NCBI RefSeq assembly: GCF_019668465.1 | Contig: NZ_AP024828.1 | Coordinates: 2,976,001-3,040,000, forward strand | From: Mycobacterium senriense | GTDB taxonomy: Bacteria; Actinomycetota; Actinomycetes; Mycobacteriales; Mycobacteriaceae | DNA length: 64,000 nt | Direction: 5' to 3' | Shown: positions 35,998 to 44,627 of the stretch, one piece after another | Numbering within the stretch: position 1 is the first letter of the stretch | How the letters are laid out: every line of letters begins with the position of its first letter | Position numbers and translations under genes: made by a program | Notes under the pieces: generated by a model | Database searches by the model: none | Seen by the model: the letters and a program-made list of their open reading frames with translations, nothing else | What the model was told of the DNA's origin: nothing

Positions 35998-37248
35998 TCA
36001 GCCGGCCGGGCTCGCGACGGCGATGGACGGCATCCCGACGATCGGGGACGCCTTGTGCAGGCATTCGGCCCACTCGGCGTCCGGGTCGGAGTCGGCGGTG
36101 ATCCCGCCGCCGACGCCGAGCACGGCGGCGCCCGCGGCATCGAATTCGACGGTGCGGATGGCGACGTTCAGCTCGCAGCCGGCCACCGGTGAGGCCAATC
36201 CTATTGTTCCGCAATATATTCCACGGCGGTTCGGCTCCCACTGCGAGAGCAGTTGTCGGGCACGGTGTTTGGGCGTCCCGGTGACGGAGGCCGGCGGGAA
36301 GGTGGCGTCCAGCAGCGCCGACGTCGGCAAGTCGGCGGGGACCTGCGCGGACACCGTCGACACCAGGTGCCACACGCCGGGGGCCCGCCGCACCACCAGC
36401 AACTCGGGCACGGTCACCGTGCCGGTGAGCGCGACTCGGCCGAGGTCGTTGCGGACCAGGTCGACGATCATGATGTTCTCGGCGACCTCTTTGGCCGACG
36501 CGCGCAACGCCGCCGGCCAGGCATCCAGCGGCAAGGTGCCCTTGATCGGGCTCGAGGTGACGACGGCGCCGCGCCGTTGCAGGAAGAGCTCGGGGGACAG
36601 CGACGCCACCGCTCCCCAGGTGCCCGCGACGTACGCCGCCCTGGCGGGGGAGGTGCGCGCGACGCCCTCGATGAAGAAGTCGAGCGGGGCGCCGGTGACC
36701 GTCCCGGTGAACTGCGTGCACACGCAGGCCTGGTAGACCTCTCCGGCGCGGATGGCCTCCAGGCAGGCCAGCACCCCGTCGCGATGCGCCGCCCGGTCGG
36801 CGGTGCCCCAATCGATGTGGCATTCGCGCGGCGCGGCCGGTGGTGCGGCCAGCGCGGTGTCGAGCCACCCCGGCATCGGCGCGCCGGAGAGGCTCTCGTA
36901 CCACCAGTGCCCGTTTCGGTCACGGCGCAGCACGCAGTCGGTCCAGCCGCCGGCGGCCTCGGGAACGCGGTTGGGCTGGGCATCGGCGCCGGGGTCGGGG
37001 TAGGACAGGTAGCCGATCCAGCCGCCGCCCACCGCGTGCGGCTCCGGCGTCTGCGACGCCTCGACCGCGAACACGTCGTCGGCATGCACCGGGCGCACCG
37101 ACAGGCTCGGCGCGATCACCGCCAGGGCGCCGAACCACTCGCCGGTCAGCGCGGCGGGCGGCGGCAGACCCAGCCGGCGGGTGGCGTCACCCACGGCGCG
37201 CAGCACCTGGGGTGCGGCGCCAAGATCGCCGAGCCGGTCGATTCGCAC
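35998..37248 (-). CDS. pabB: Aminodeoxychorismate synthase component I (chorismate-binding)
   Basis: 416 residues from a GTG that begins RIDRLGDLGAAPQVLRAV; the open frame extends far into the sigma-factor region, but that part is antisense. Chorismate-binding motifs are visible: SPELFLQRRGAVVTSSPIKG, VAENIMIVDLVRNDLGRVA, FPPASVTGTPKHRA and GGGITADSDPDAEW. The product is the aminase component making 4-amino-4-deoxychorismate for folate. It is Rv1005c by order and convergent with rsmI. Confidence 0.92.
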   Translation of the reverse strand: MRIDRLGDLGAAPQVLRAVGDATRRLGLPPPAALTGEWFGALAVIAPSLSVRPVHADDVFAVEASQTPEPHAVGGGWIGYLSYPDPGADAQPNRVPEAAGGWTDCVLRRDRNGHWWYESLSGAPMPGWLDTALAAPPAAPRECHIDWGTADRAAHRDGVLACLEAIRAGEVYQACVCTQFTGTVTGAPLDFFIEGVARTSPARAAYVAGTWGAVASLSPELFLQRRGAVVTSSPIKGTLPLDAWPAALRASAKEVAENIMIVDLVRNDLGRVALTGTVTVPELLVVRRAPGVWHLVSTVSAQVPADLPTSALLDATFPPASVTGTPKHRARQLLSQWEPNRRGIYCGTIGLASPVAGCELNVAIRTVEFDAAGAAVLGVGGGITADSDPDAEWAECLHKASPIVGMPSIAVASPAG

Positions 37249-37301
37249 AGCCCTAGCTTGACAGAGCGGCGGCGTTTCGCACCGGCGGTGCCCGGCCGGG
37301 C

Positions 37302-38213
37302 TCAGCCGCGGCTGATGTCGCGCGCGGTGGCCAGCGCGGCCAGCTTCTGCGGGTTGCGCATCACGTAGAAATTGGTGATCTTGCCCTCGGCGATCTCCAG
37401 CGTGATCACGCCCTCGAGCTGCTCGCCTAGGTAGAGCAGCACCGCCGGGGCGCTGTTGCAGGTCACCATGTCCACCCGCATCGTGCCGAGGGCCGCGGCC
37501 CGGCGCATCAGGCCGGCGATCGCGCGGGCCACCTTCTCGGCGCCGACCACCGGCCGGCGGGCGGCGCTCACCACGCCGCCGCTGTCGGCCGTCCAGGTGG
37601 CGTCCGGGGCGAGCATCGTCATCAGCGCTTCCACATCGCCACCGGCCGCGGTGGCCAGAAACTGCGCGGTGATCTCGGCGTTGCGTTCGGGGTCCACCGA
37701 GTCGAAGCGCTTGCGCCGGGCCCGCACGTGTTCGCGAGCCCGGTGCGCGACCTGCCGCACGGTGGGCGCCGGCTTGCCCACCGCCTCGGCGATCTCGCCG
37801 TAGTCGAACCCGAACACCTCGCGCAGCACGAACACCGCCCGCTCGTCGGGACTCAACGTCTCCAGCAACACCAGCATCGCCATCGAAATCGACTCCGCCA
37901 GAACGACGTCGGCCGAGGGATCCTGCTCGTCGAGCAGCAGGGGCTCGGGCAGCCACGGCCCCACGTAGTCCTCGCGCCGGCGAGCACCGGCCCGCAGCGA
38001 GTTCAGCGCCTGGCGGGTGACCAGCTGGGCCAGATACGACTTGGTGTCGCGCACCGTCGCCAAGTCGACCGCCGCCCACCGCAGATAGCTGTCCTGCAAG
38101 ACGTCGTCGGCCTCGGTCGCCGAGCCCAGCATCTCGTAGGCGATGGTGAACAGCAGTGGCCGCAGCAGGGTGAACCGTTCGGCGTGCTCGCTGCCGGCCG
38201 GTGCTTGCGTCAT
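37302..38213 (-). CDS. ECF41-type sigma factor (SigJ-like) with SnoaL-like extension
   Basis: 303 residues. Region sigma-2 is RPLLFTIAYEMLGSATEADD then DVLQDSYLRW, region sigma-4 is DERAVFVLREVFGFDYGEIA, and a SnoaL-type C-terminal domain follows. ECF41 hallmarks are present: WLPEP in the linker and NPQKL at the end, corresponding to the NPDKL motif. In this group the extension controls activity and there is no separate anti-sigma gene. The upstream flavoprotein gene overlaps it by ATGA, matching the ECF41 habit of pairing with an oxidoreductase, decarboxylase or epimerase gene. Confidence 0.9.
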   Translation of the reverse strand: MTQAPAGSEHAERFTLLRPLLFTIAYEMLGSATEADDVLQDSYLRWAAVDLATVRDTKSYLAQLVTRQALNSLRAGARRREDYVGPWLPEPLLLDEQDPSADVVLAESISMAMLVLLETLSPDERAVFVLREVFGFDYGEIAEAVGKPAPTVRQVAHRAREHVRARRKRFDSVDPERNAEITAQFLATAAGGDVEALMTMLAPDATWTADSGGVVSAARRPVVGAEKVARAIAGLMRRAAALGTMRVDMVTCNSAPAVLLYLGEQLEGVITLEIAEGKITNFYVMRNPQKLAALATARDISRG

Positions 38214-39391
38214 CGCGCTGCGACCTCCTCGTCGACCGGGGACTGCGCGGGCCGCTTGCCGCCCTTGATCCAGCGATACGAACCTGGCTTGGCCGCCTCC
38301 CGCCGGATCGACCACACCGTGCCCTTGCAGACCGCTTCCTTGAGCGAAGCCGCCGCCCGGCCACCGAGGAACGTGTTCACCGGGGTGTCGTCCGTGCGCG
38401 CCATCTGGAACGTCGCGTGCCTGCGGCCCAGGCTGATGCACTGCCCGACGAACGCCTGGCTCAGCACCGCGGGGGTGTCGCCGGCGATGCGGGCGAGCAC
38501 GGTGTTGGCGGCCTGGGCCCCCATCGGGCCGGCGGCCTGGCAACTCATCCGCAACGGCCGGCCGGACGGCGCGGCGGCGTCACCCGCGGCGACGACGCGC
38601 TCGTCGTCGATGCTGGTGAGCGTCTCGTCGGTGAGCAGCCGGCCCATCGGGTCGGTGTGCAACCCGCTGCGCGCGGCCAGGTCCGGCACGGCGAATCCGG
38701 CCGTCCAGATGGTGAGAGCGCTGGGCAGCACCACGCCGTCGGTGAGCACCACCTCATCCCAGCGCACCTCGGCCACCGCCACGGACTCCAGCACGTTGAC
38801 GCCCAGGCGCCGCAGCCGCTTGGCCACCGAGCGCCGGCCCCGCTTGCTCAGCGACGGACCGAGCACCGGACCGCACACCAGGGTCACCGGGCGCCCGCCC
38901 TCGGCGAGCTCGGCGGCCGTCTCGATGCCGGTCAACCCGCCACCGACCACGGTGATGGCTGCGGGCAGCGGCAGATCGGTGAGCGCGTAGCGCAGCCGCT
39001 GCGCGCTGTCCAGATCGGCGACCGAATGCGCGAACTCGGCGTAGCCGGGCACCGTCGACGCGGTGGCGCCGGTGCTTCCGACGGCGTAGATCAGGTAGTC
39101 GTAGATCAGCTCGGCGCCCGAGGCCAGCGCGACCCGGCGCCCGGCGGTGTCGATGTGATCGACGGAGTCGACGATCAGCTGGATCCCGTCGCCGAGCAAC
39201 GACGCGTAGTCGGCGGTCGCCGTGCCGGTGTCGGCAACCAACTGGTGCAAGCGGATCCGCTCGACGAAGACCGGTCGCGGGTTCACCACGGTGATGTCGA
39301 TGTCCGGGCGCTGGCGCAGACGGTTGGCCGCCAGTGTTCCGGCGTATCCGGCGCCGACAACGACGACATGGGTTCTTTGGGGGGCCTTCAT
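38210..39391 (-). CDS. NAD(P)/FAD-dependent oxidoreductase (NDH-2-like), ECF41 partner
   Basis: 393 residues with AAGGAGA before the ATG. Two dinucleotide-binding motifs are visible, VVVVGAGYAGTLAANRL (FAD) and ITVVGGGLTGIETAAEL (NAD), and the FAD-closing segment is DERVVAAGDAAAP. The protein resembles type II NADH dehydrogenases and related quinone reductases, but the usual C-terminal membrane helix is not obvious. Overlap with the sigma gene and a candidate ECF41 promoter upstream suggest it is the sigma factor's target. Confidence 0.88.
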   Translation of the reverse strand: MKAPQRTHVVVVGAGYAGTLAANRLRQRPDIDITVVNPRPVFVERIRLHQLVADTGTATADYASLLGDGIQLIVDSVDHIDTAGRRVALASGAELIYDYLIYAVGSTGATASTVPGYAEFAHSVADLDSAQRLRYALTDLPLPAAITVVGGGLTGIETAAELAEGGRPVTLVCGPVLGPSLSKRGRRSVAKRLRRLGVNVLESVAVAEVRWDEVVLTDGVVLPSALTIWTAGFAVPDLAARSGLHTDPMGRLLTDETLTSIDDERVVAAGDAAAPSGRPLRMSCQAAGPMGAQAANTVLARIAGDTPAVLSQAFVGQCISLGRRHATFQMARTDDTPVNTFLGGRAAASLKEAVCKGTVWSIRREAAKPGSYRWIKGGKRPAQSPVDEEVAAR

Positions 39392-39765
39392 GGCTGTCTC
39401 CTTCTGGTGAGGACCTGTGCCCTTGAGACACCGCAGCCCCGCCGAGCGTGACAGGCGCGCCCGCGATTGTGACCCGTCTCACTGCACGGTATGGGTCGGT
39501 GCGGGGCGATTAACCGCGTGCACCCCCGCTGAGCTGCGACGAAGCCATGCCGAAAGGCGCATGATACGCTGCGCTACGCCAATTCGTGGCCTGCCCCGGG
39601 CCGCCTGCACGCACCACTGGAACGCGCAAAATGCGGGGCCACTTACCCGCGCATCGGTGTGTATCGGGAGAAGCAACCTTGACGACGATGACAGCTATGA
39701 CCGGGCCGGGCGCCGCGCCGGCGCGGTCGCGCGGGCCGCTGTCGTCGGGCGCGATCTGACGTCAC
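39392..39765. other. Divergent intergenic region with ECF41 promoter candidate
   Basis: 374 bp between the flavoprotein gene and the first DUF4832-like lipoprotein. The left part holds the promoter candidate at 39427-39453. The rest shows only unsupported short frames; no gene or RNA is recognised. Confidence 0.5.
39427..39453 (-). promoter_or_regulatory. Predicted ECF41 promoter
   Basis: On the reverse strand the order is TGTCACG, 16 bp, TGTC. The published ECF41 consensus is TGTCACA-N16-CGTC, so two bases differ. It lies 36 bp upstream of the flavoprotein start, where an autoregulated promoter of the sigma-flavoprotein pair is expected. Confidence 0.55.
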
Positions 39766-41439
39766 ATGGTGTGCTCATCGAGGAAACGCGCGCTGGCCGC
39801 TGTCGTGTGCGCGGCGGTGGGGCTCAGCGGCTGCGGCGGCAGGAGCGACCCCGGGCCGCTGTCGGCGATGGTCAGCCCGGCTATCCCGCCCACCGCGCAG
39901 GAGATTCCCAACCCGCTGCGGGGCCAGTACGAGGAGATGCTGAATCCGCTTTTCCCGCAAGGCAATTCGGCGCAACAGCGATACTCCGCCTGGCCTGCGT
40001 CGTACGACGCCAGCCTGCGCGTCTCGTGGCGGCAGTTGCAGCCCGTCGACCCGCGCACGTTGCCACCGGACGCACCCGATGACCGCAAGTTCGATTTCAG
40101 CGCCATCGACGACGCGCTGGCCAAGCTCGGCTCCCGCAACATGCGCCTGACCCTGGGCGTGTACGTCTACAAGTCCTGCTGCAACGACTCCTACGCCGAC
40201 AACACCAACATCGCGATTCCGGACTGGCTGCGCCCGTCGGCCGCCAGCTATCCCGCGCCGCCGAACGGTTCCGCCCCGGGCGTGACCCAGGTGGTGCCGA
40301 ACTTCAACGACCCCGACTACCTCAACGGCGTCGGCCAGCTGCTGGCCGCACTCGGCCGCCGCTACGACGGCGACGAGCGGCTCAGCGTGTTCGAGTTCTC
40401 CGGGTACGGGGACTTCGGCCAGAACCAGCTCGCTTACCTGCGCGACTCGCTGAGCGCGCCGGGCCCCGCCCCCGACGACAGCGCGGTGAAGCTCGGCTAC
40501 TACAGCCAGTTCCGTGACCAGAGCATCACCAAGGCCTCCATCGCGCAGCTGGTCGCGGCCAACACGGACGCCTTCCCGCACACCCAGCTGGTGGTGGCTC
40601 CGCAGAACCCGGAGATCGTCCGCCAGCTGTTCGCCGACGACGTCACCAAGAAGTTGGCGGCACCGGTCGGCGTCCGCGCCGACTGCCTCGGGGTGCAGGC
40701 CCCCCTGCCGGAATGGGCCGAGGCCAACGACTCGCACTACGTGCAGTCCAACGACGCGGTGGTCAACGCGATCAAGCAGCGGCTGATGACCGCGCTGGTG
40801 ATCAGCCAGTGGTGCCGCTTGCCGAGCGGAGCCGATGCCCGGTCGTATTACGAGAAGGGCCTGCACGACGTCATCCGGTATCACGTGTCGATGACGTCGA
40901 GCGCCGATTTCCCGGACCGCGATGCGTCCTCGGCGATGGATCCCAAGCTGTTCCAGTTGTGGAGCCAGGCCAATACCTTTGCCGGTTACCGGTACTCGGT
41001 CGAGGCGAAGCCGGGATCGCAATCGATCCAGGGCAAGGTGGCCACGATTTCGGTCGACTGGACCAATTACGGCTCGGCGGCGGCCACCGAGCGCTGGGTG
41101 CCCGGCTACAAGCTGGTGGATTTCTCGGGTGCGGTGGTTCGCAGCCTGCCGGCGACCGTCAACCTCAAGACGTTGGTTCACGACGAATCCAGCCAGTCGC
41201 GTGAGGAGCCGGTTGCGGAGTCGGCCAGCGAGTCGGTGCAGGTGGACGTCGCCGGCCTGGCGCCCGGTCACTACACACTGCGCGCCTCGGTCGAATGGCA
41301 ACAGCACATCCCGGGCGCCTCGCACGTGGTCAACTACGCCCCGATGGCGCTGGCGCGGGACGGCCGCGACGGCTCCGGGCTGTACCCGATTGCCACACTT
41401 GACGTTTCGAGCGACGCGGCCTCAGCAAACGGTCAGTGA
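39766..41439 (+). CDS. DUF4832/glycosidase-like lipoprotein, copy 1
   Basis: 557 residues. The lipobox is LSGC at the end of a short signal. A TIM-barrel-like body follows, with IPNPLRGQYEEM, SYDASLRVSWRQLQP, RLSVFEFSGYGDFG and VISQWCRLPS, the pattern of DUF4832-type glycoside-hydrolase-like proteins that begin with an NP-RG/Y motif. The C-terminal beta domain includes DWTNYGSAAATERWVPGYKL and APGHYTLRASVEW. It is probably an extracytoplasmic protein acting on or binding a glycan. A close paralogue is at 44628-46307. The domain name is given from pattern memory and should be checked. Confidence 0.7.
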   Translation: MVCSSRKRALAAVVCAAVGLSGCGGRSDPGPLSAMVSPAIPPTAQEIPNPLRGQYEEMLNPLFPQGNSAQQRYSAWPASYDASLRVSWRQLQPVDPRTLPPDAPDDRKFDFSAIDDALAKLGSRNMRLTLGVYVYKSCCNDSYADNTNIAIPDWLRPSAASYPAPPNGSAPGVTQVVPNFNDPDYLNGVGQLLAALGRRYDGDERLSVFEFSGYGDFGQNQLAYLRDSLSAPGPAPDDSAVKLGYYSQFRDQSITKASIAQLVAANTDAFPHTQLVVAPQNPEIVRQLFADDVTKKLAAPVGVRADCLGVQAPLPEWAEANDSHYVQSNDAVVNAIKQRLMTALVISQWCRLPSGADARSYYEKGLHDVIRYHVSMTSSADFPDRDASSAMDPKLFQLWSQANTFAGYRYSVEAKPGSQSIQGKVATISVDWTNYGSAAATERWVPGYKLVDFSGAVVRSLPATVNLKTLVHDESSQSREEPVAESASESVQVDVAGLAPGHYTLRASVEWQQHIPGASHVVNYAPMALARDGRDGSGLYPIATLDVSSDAASANGQ

Positions 41440-41636
41440 TCCGTCGCGGTGCGGCGCTGGCCGCCACCTTGTCGTAAGTCCCGATCGAACGGCCGGTGCG
41501 TGATACCGTTTTTAGACGTATTTCGGCCGCGTCGCCGCGCGGTTCGAAGTTCGGCCAGCAAACAAGCGAGCGAACTATCGGACCCCTTCGATGGGTATTC
41601 GGAAGGGTCGCCGAGTGTGCCCGTATCGGAGGACCC

Positions 41637-43499
41637 GTGCCACGCAGCGTGGACCTGGTGGTCACCTCCGTCGCCACCCAGTTGATGGAGGCCACAGCGT
41701 CCACCGCGACCCAGGTCAGCGAAAAGGTTCTCGCGCAGCTCGTCGAGCAGTTCGATGTGGACGCCAGCTTCCTGCGCCACCACGCTCAGGACGCCCCGGC
41801 CTCGGTGCTGGTGGCCGAGTGGCGACGGCGCACCGACGCCGCCGATTCGGATCCGGTAGATCTCGAGCGGGACGGCGCCGAGTCGGTGCTGGCCCAGTGC
41901 GAGCGCGACCGGAAGCCGGTGGTAACCCGGCCGGATCAGCCCAACGGCTGGATACGCCGCTCGCTGAACCAGGGCAGGTCACCGGTGTCGCCGTCGCTGG
42001 CCGTCGCGCCGCTGGTGTCCGGCGATGCCACCACCGGTGTGCTCGGCTTCGTCAAGTTCGGCGCCCGCAAGTGGAAACAAGAGGAGATCAACACCCTCGA
42101 GGCGGTCGCCGCCCTGTTCGCCCAGCTGCAGGCCCGCATCGCCGCCGAGGAACGGCTCCGCTATCTCGCCGAACACGACGACCTGACCGGCGTCCACAAC
42201 CGTCGCGCGCTGGTCGCGTATCTGACCGAACGGCTCACGGCCGGAAGCCCCGGGCCCGTCGCGGTCTTCTACCTCGACCTCGACCGACTCAAGCCGATCA
42301 ACGATTACCTCGGCCACACCGCGGGTGACTGGTTCATCAGGATGTTCGCGCAACGTCTCGAGGAGTGCGCGGGGAGCCAGGGCATGATCGCCCGGCTGGG
42401 CGGCGACGAGTTCGTTGTCATCCCGCACCAGCCGATGTCGTCGGACGACGCCGAGGCGTTCGCGGGCCGCCTGTCGGCGATGCTGCGCGACCGCCTCACC
42501 ATCGGCGGGCACGTGATCAGCCGGACCGTCAGCATCGGGCTGGCGGTGGGCACGCCCGGGACCGACAACTGCGCCGACCTGTTGCGGCGAGCCGACGAAG
42601 CGGTGCTGACGGCCAAGCGCGCCGGCGGCAACCAGACCGCGGTGTCCACCGACGACATGTCGCTGAAACGGGCCTTCCGCAACGACATCGAGCTGCACCT
42701 GCAGGGCGACATCGAAAGCGAAGGCCTGCTGCTGCACTACCTGCCCGAGGTCGATCTGTGGACCGGCGCCATCGTCGGCGCCGAGGCGCTGGTGCGGTGG
42801 CGTCATCCGGTGTGGGGACTGCTGTTGCCCGACGCGTTCATCGGTGTCGCCGAATCGACCAACCTGGCCGCGGAATTGGGCAGGTGGGTGATGCGCAGCG
42901 CCTGCGCCGAGTTCAGCGGGTGGCGGGCCAACGGTGTCGGGCAGGGCGCCATGCTGCGCATCAACGTGTCGCCCATTCAGCTGATCAGCGGCAATTTCGT
43001 GGAAAGTGTCGCCGACACCATCGGCGAGTTCGGCATCGATGCCGAGTCGGTGTGCCTGGAGATCACCGAGCGCGCGGTGGTGCATGACATCGAGACCACG
43101 CGAAAGACCTTGACGGAGCTCAAGAAGGTGGGCGTGCAGATCGCCATCGACGACTTCGGCACCGGTTATGCCGTGCTGTCCCATCTGAAGTCGCTTCCGG
43201 TGGACATGCTCAAGATCGATGCCGGGTTCGTTCGTGACGTGGGCACCGACGCCGGTGACATGGCCATCGTCCGCGCGATCATCGGGCTGGCCGAGGCGTT
43301 TGGCCTGGAAGTGGTCGCTGAAGGCGTCGAGACGCCCGCTGCCGCACTGACTTTGATGCAACACGGCTGCCACCGGGCGCAGGGCTTCTTGTTGTCGCGC
43401 CCGCTCCCCGGTGATGCGATGGAAGCGTTACTGTCCGCGCGTTGGATGCCGATGCCGTTTCTGGCCGATCGCGAGTCATCGTCGCTGGGTCCGGTCTAG
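41637..43499 (+). CDS. GAF-GGDEF-EAL c-di-GMP cyclase/phosphodiesterase
   Basis: 620 residues from a GTG with GGAGG upstream; the longer frame has no such site. A GAF domain (about 1-185) precedes the GGDEF domain with RLGGDEF (about residue 255) and the EAL domain with GAEALVRW and the catalytic DDFGTGYA. All key residues look intact, so both synthesis and breakdown of c-di-GMP are possible. An RxxD inhibitory site before GGDEF is not seen. It resembles Rv1354c of M. tuberculosis in length and order of domains. It sits between the two DUF4832 lipoproteins beside the polysaccharide genes. Confidence 0.93.
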   Translation: MPRSVDLVVTSVATQLMEATASTATQVSEKVLAQLVEQFDVDASFLRHHAQDAPASVLVAEWRRRTDAADSDPVDLERDGAESVLAQCERDRKPVVTRPDQPNGWIRRSLNQGRSPVSPSLAVAPLVSGDATTGVLGFVKFGARKWKQEEINTLEAVAALFAQLQARIAAEERLRYLAEHDDLTGVHNRRALVAYLTERLTAGSPGPVAVFYLDLDRLKPINDYLGHTAGDWFIRMFAQRLEECAGSQGMIARLGGDEFVVIPHQPMSSDDAEAFAGRLSAMLRDRLTIGGHVISRTVSIGLAVGTPGTDNCADLLRRADEAVLTAKRAGGNQTAVSTDDMSLKRAFRNDIELHLQGDIESEGLLLHYLPEVDLWTGAIVGAEALVRWRHPVWGLLLPDAFIGVAESTNLAAELGRWVMRSACAEFSGWRANGVGQGAMLRINVSPIQLISGNFVESVADTIGEFGIDAESVCLEITERAVVHDIETTRKTLTELKKVGVQIAIDDFGTGYAVLSHLKSLPVDMLKIDAGFVRDVGTDAGDMAIVRAIIGLAEAFGLEVVAEGVETPAAALTLMQHGCHRAQGFLLSRPLPGDAMEALLSARWMPMPFLADRESSSLGPV

Positions 43500-43521
43500 C
43501 ATCGCCTGTCGCCGGCGCTTC

Positions 43522-44316
43522 TCAGCGATTCTCGGGCAGGAAGACGAAGTTGTTGACGTAGATGCCGCGGCCCGCCCAACCGTTCTCCCGGCTGCCGACG
43601 TTGGCCTCATCCTGATGCCGGGCCGGGTCGAACTCGATGATCGGGCGCCGCACGCCGCCGAGGTCGAAGAAGCCTGCGTAGCCGAGTCCATCCAGCAGCG
43701 CGGTGATCTCGGCGACTGAATTGGGGTGATGGCGTTCCTCGGCTTCCACCACAATCGCCGGGCGGTGGCGAGTGAGAGTTTCTGTGGCGCCGTGCAACAC
43801 GGCGAGTTCATGGCCCTCGACATCGATCTTGATCAGACCGATGTCTCCCAAGTGCACATCGTCGAGGCGTCTGACCGGCACGTCGATGCTTTCGATAGTG
43901 CCGCCATTCACGTCGCCCAGCTTGTTGCCGGCCTCGATGGTGCTACGGCCCGGCTCGGACGCAACCACTCGCATGGCCACCACGCCGGGCTCGTCCGACA
44001 ACGCCACCGGTTCCACTCGGACCGCGGCGCCGACCGCGTCGAACATCGATGCCAGATCGCAGGCCTGGGCCGGCCGGGGTTCGAATGCGATCACCGATCG
44101 CGACGACGCGAGCATCGCGATCGTGAACTCACCGAGATCGGCTCCGATGTCCAAGGAGACCCGTTCTGGATCGCATAACGAGGCCACCAGCTGTATGTCC
44201 GGGCGAGATCGGCCCAGGTCCTGCAGGATGCGGAATCTGCGGCGCCAGAACAGCCGCGGTGCGAGTTTCTCCGCCGCGGGTGCGAGCCAACGTTTGACCG
44301 AGGGTGCGACAGCCAT
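43522..44316 (-). CDS. FkbM-family methyltransferase
   Basis: 264 residues with AGGAGA before the ATG. SAM-binding motif LDIGADLGEFTIAML and the FkbM segment IGLIKIDVEGHELAVLHGAT are clear, as is RPAIVVEAEERHH. FkbM-type enzymes O-methylate sugars, polyketides or glycolipids, and in polysaccharide clusters usually a sugar hydroxyl. It is convergent with the c-di-GMP gene and divergent from the second lipoprotein gene. Confidence 0.9.
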   Translation of the reverse strand: MAVAPSVKRWLAPAAEKLAPRLFWRRRFRILQDLGRSRPDIQLVASLCDPERVSLDIGADLGEFTIAMLASSRSVIAFEPRPAQACDLASMFDAVGAAVRVEPVALSDEPGVVAMRVVASEPGRSTIEAGNKLGDVNGGTIESIDVPVRRLDDVHLGDIGLIKIDVEGHELAVLHGATETLTRHRPAIVVEAEERHHPNSVAEITALLDGLGYAGFFDLGGVRRPIIEFDPARHQDEANVGSRENGWAGRGIYVNNFVFLPENR

Positions 44317-44627
44317 TTGTGGTGATCTCCTGCCCGATCTGCGGAGCCATTAGCTTAGTTGATCTTCCGCAAGGCGACGGGCTTTAGGACAGGCGTCCGG
44401 ATTTGCCTGTGCGACCGGGGTCTGGGCTATAGCCTGTTGTAACCCTTGACATCCCGCACGACGACGTGGCGTCAGCCAACGGGTCCATGACGGTAGCGAA
44501 CGCGAACCCTAGAGAGGTGGCAGTCGATGCGATTGATGGAGACGGTGCATGCCCGCCGGTGCATGCCGATGTCGTTCCTCGCCTACCGCGAGCCGTTGTC
44601 GCCCGACGTGGTCTAGCGAACGAAGTT
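44317..44627. other. Divergent intergenic region before lipoprotein copy 2
   Basis: 311 bp between the FkbM gene and the second lipoprotein. An in-frame extension of the lipoprotein frame reaches 44466 but is not conserved with copy 1. A TTGACA is seen near 44447 without a clear -10. No gene recognised. Confidence 0.45.

Noticed and set aside
35998..38364. A 788-codon reverse frame that would extend pabB
   Set aside because: Only the last 416 codons resemble a chorismate-binding enzyme. The extension is out of frame with, and overlaps, the well-supported sigma-factor gene.
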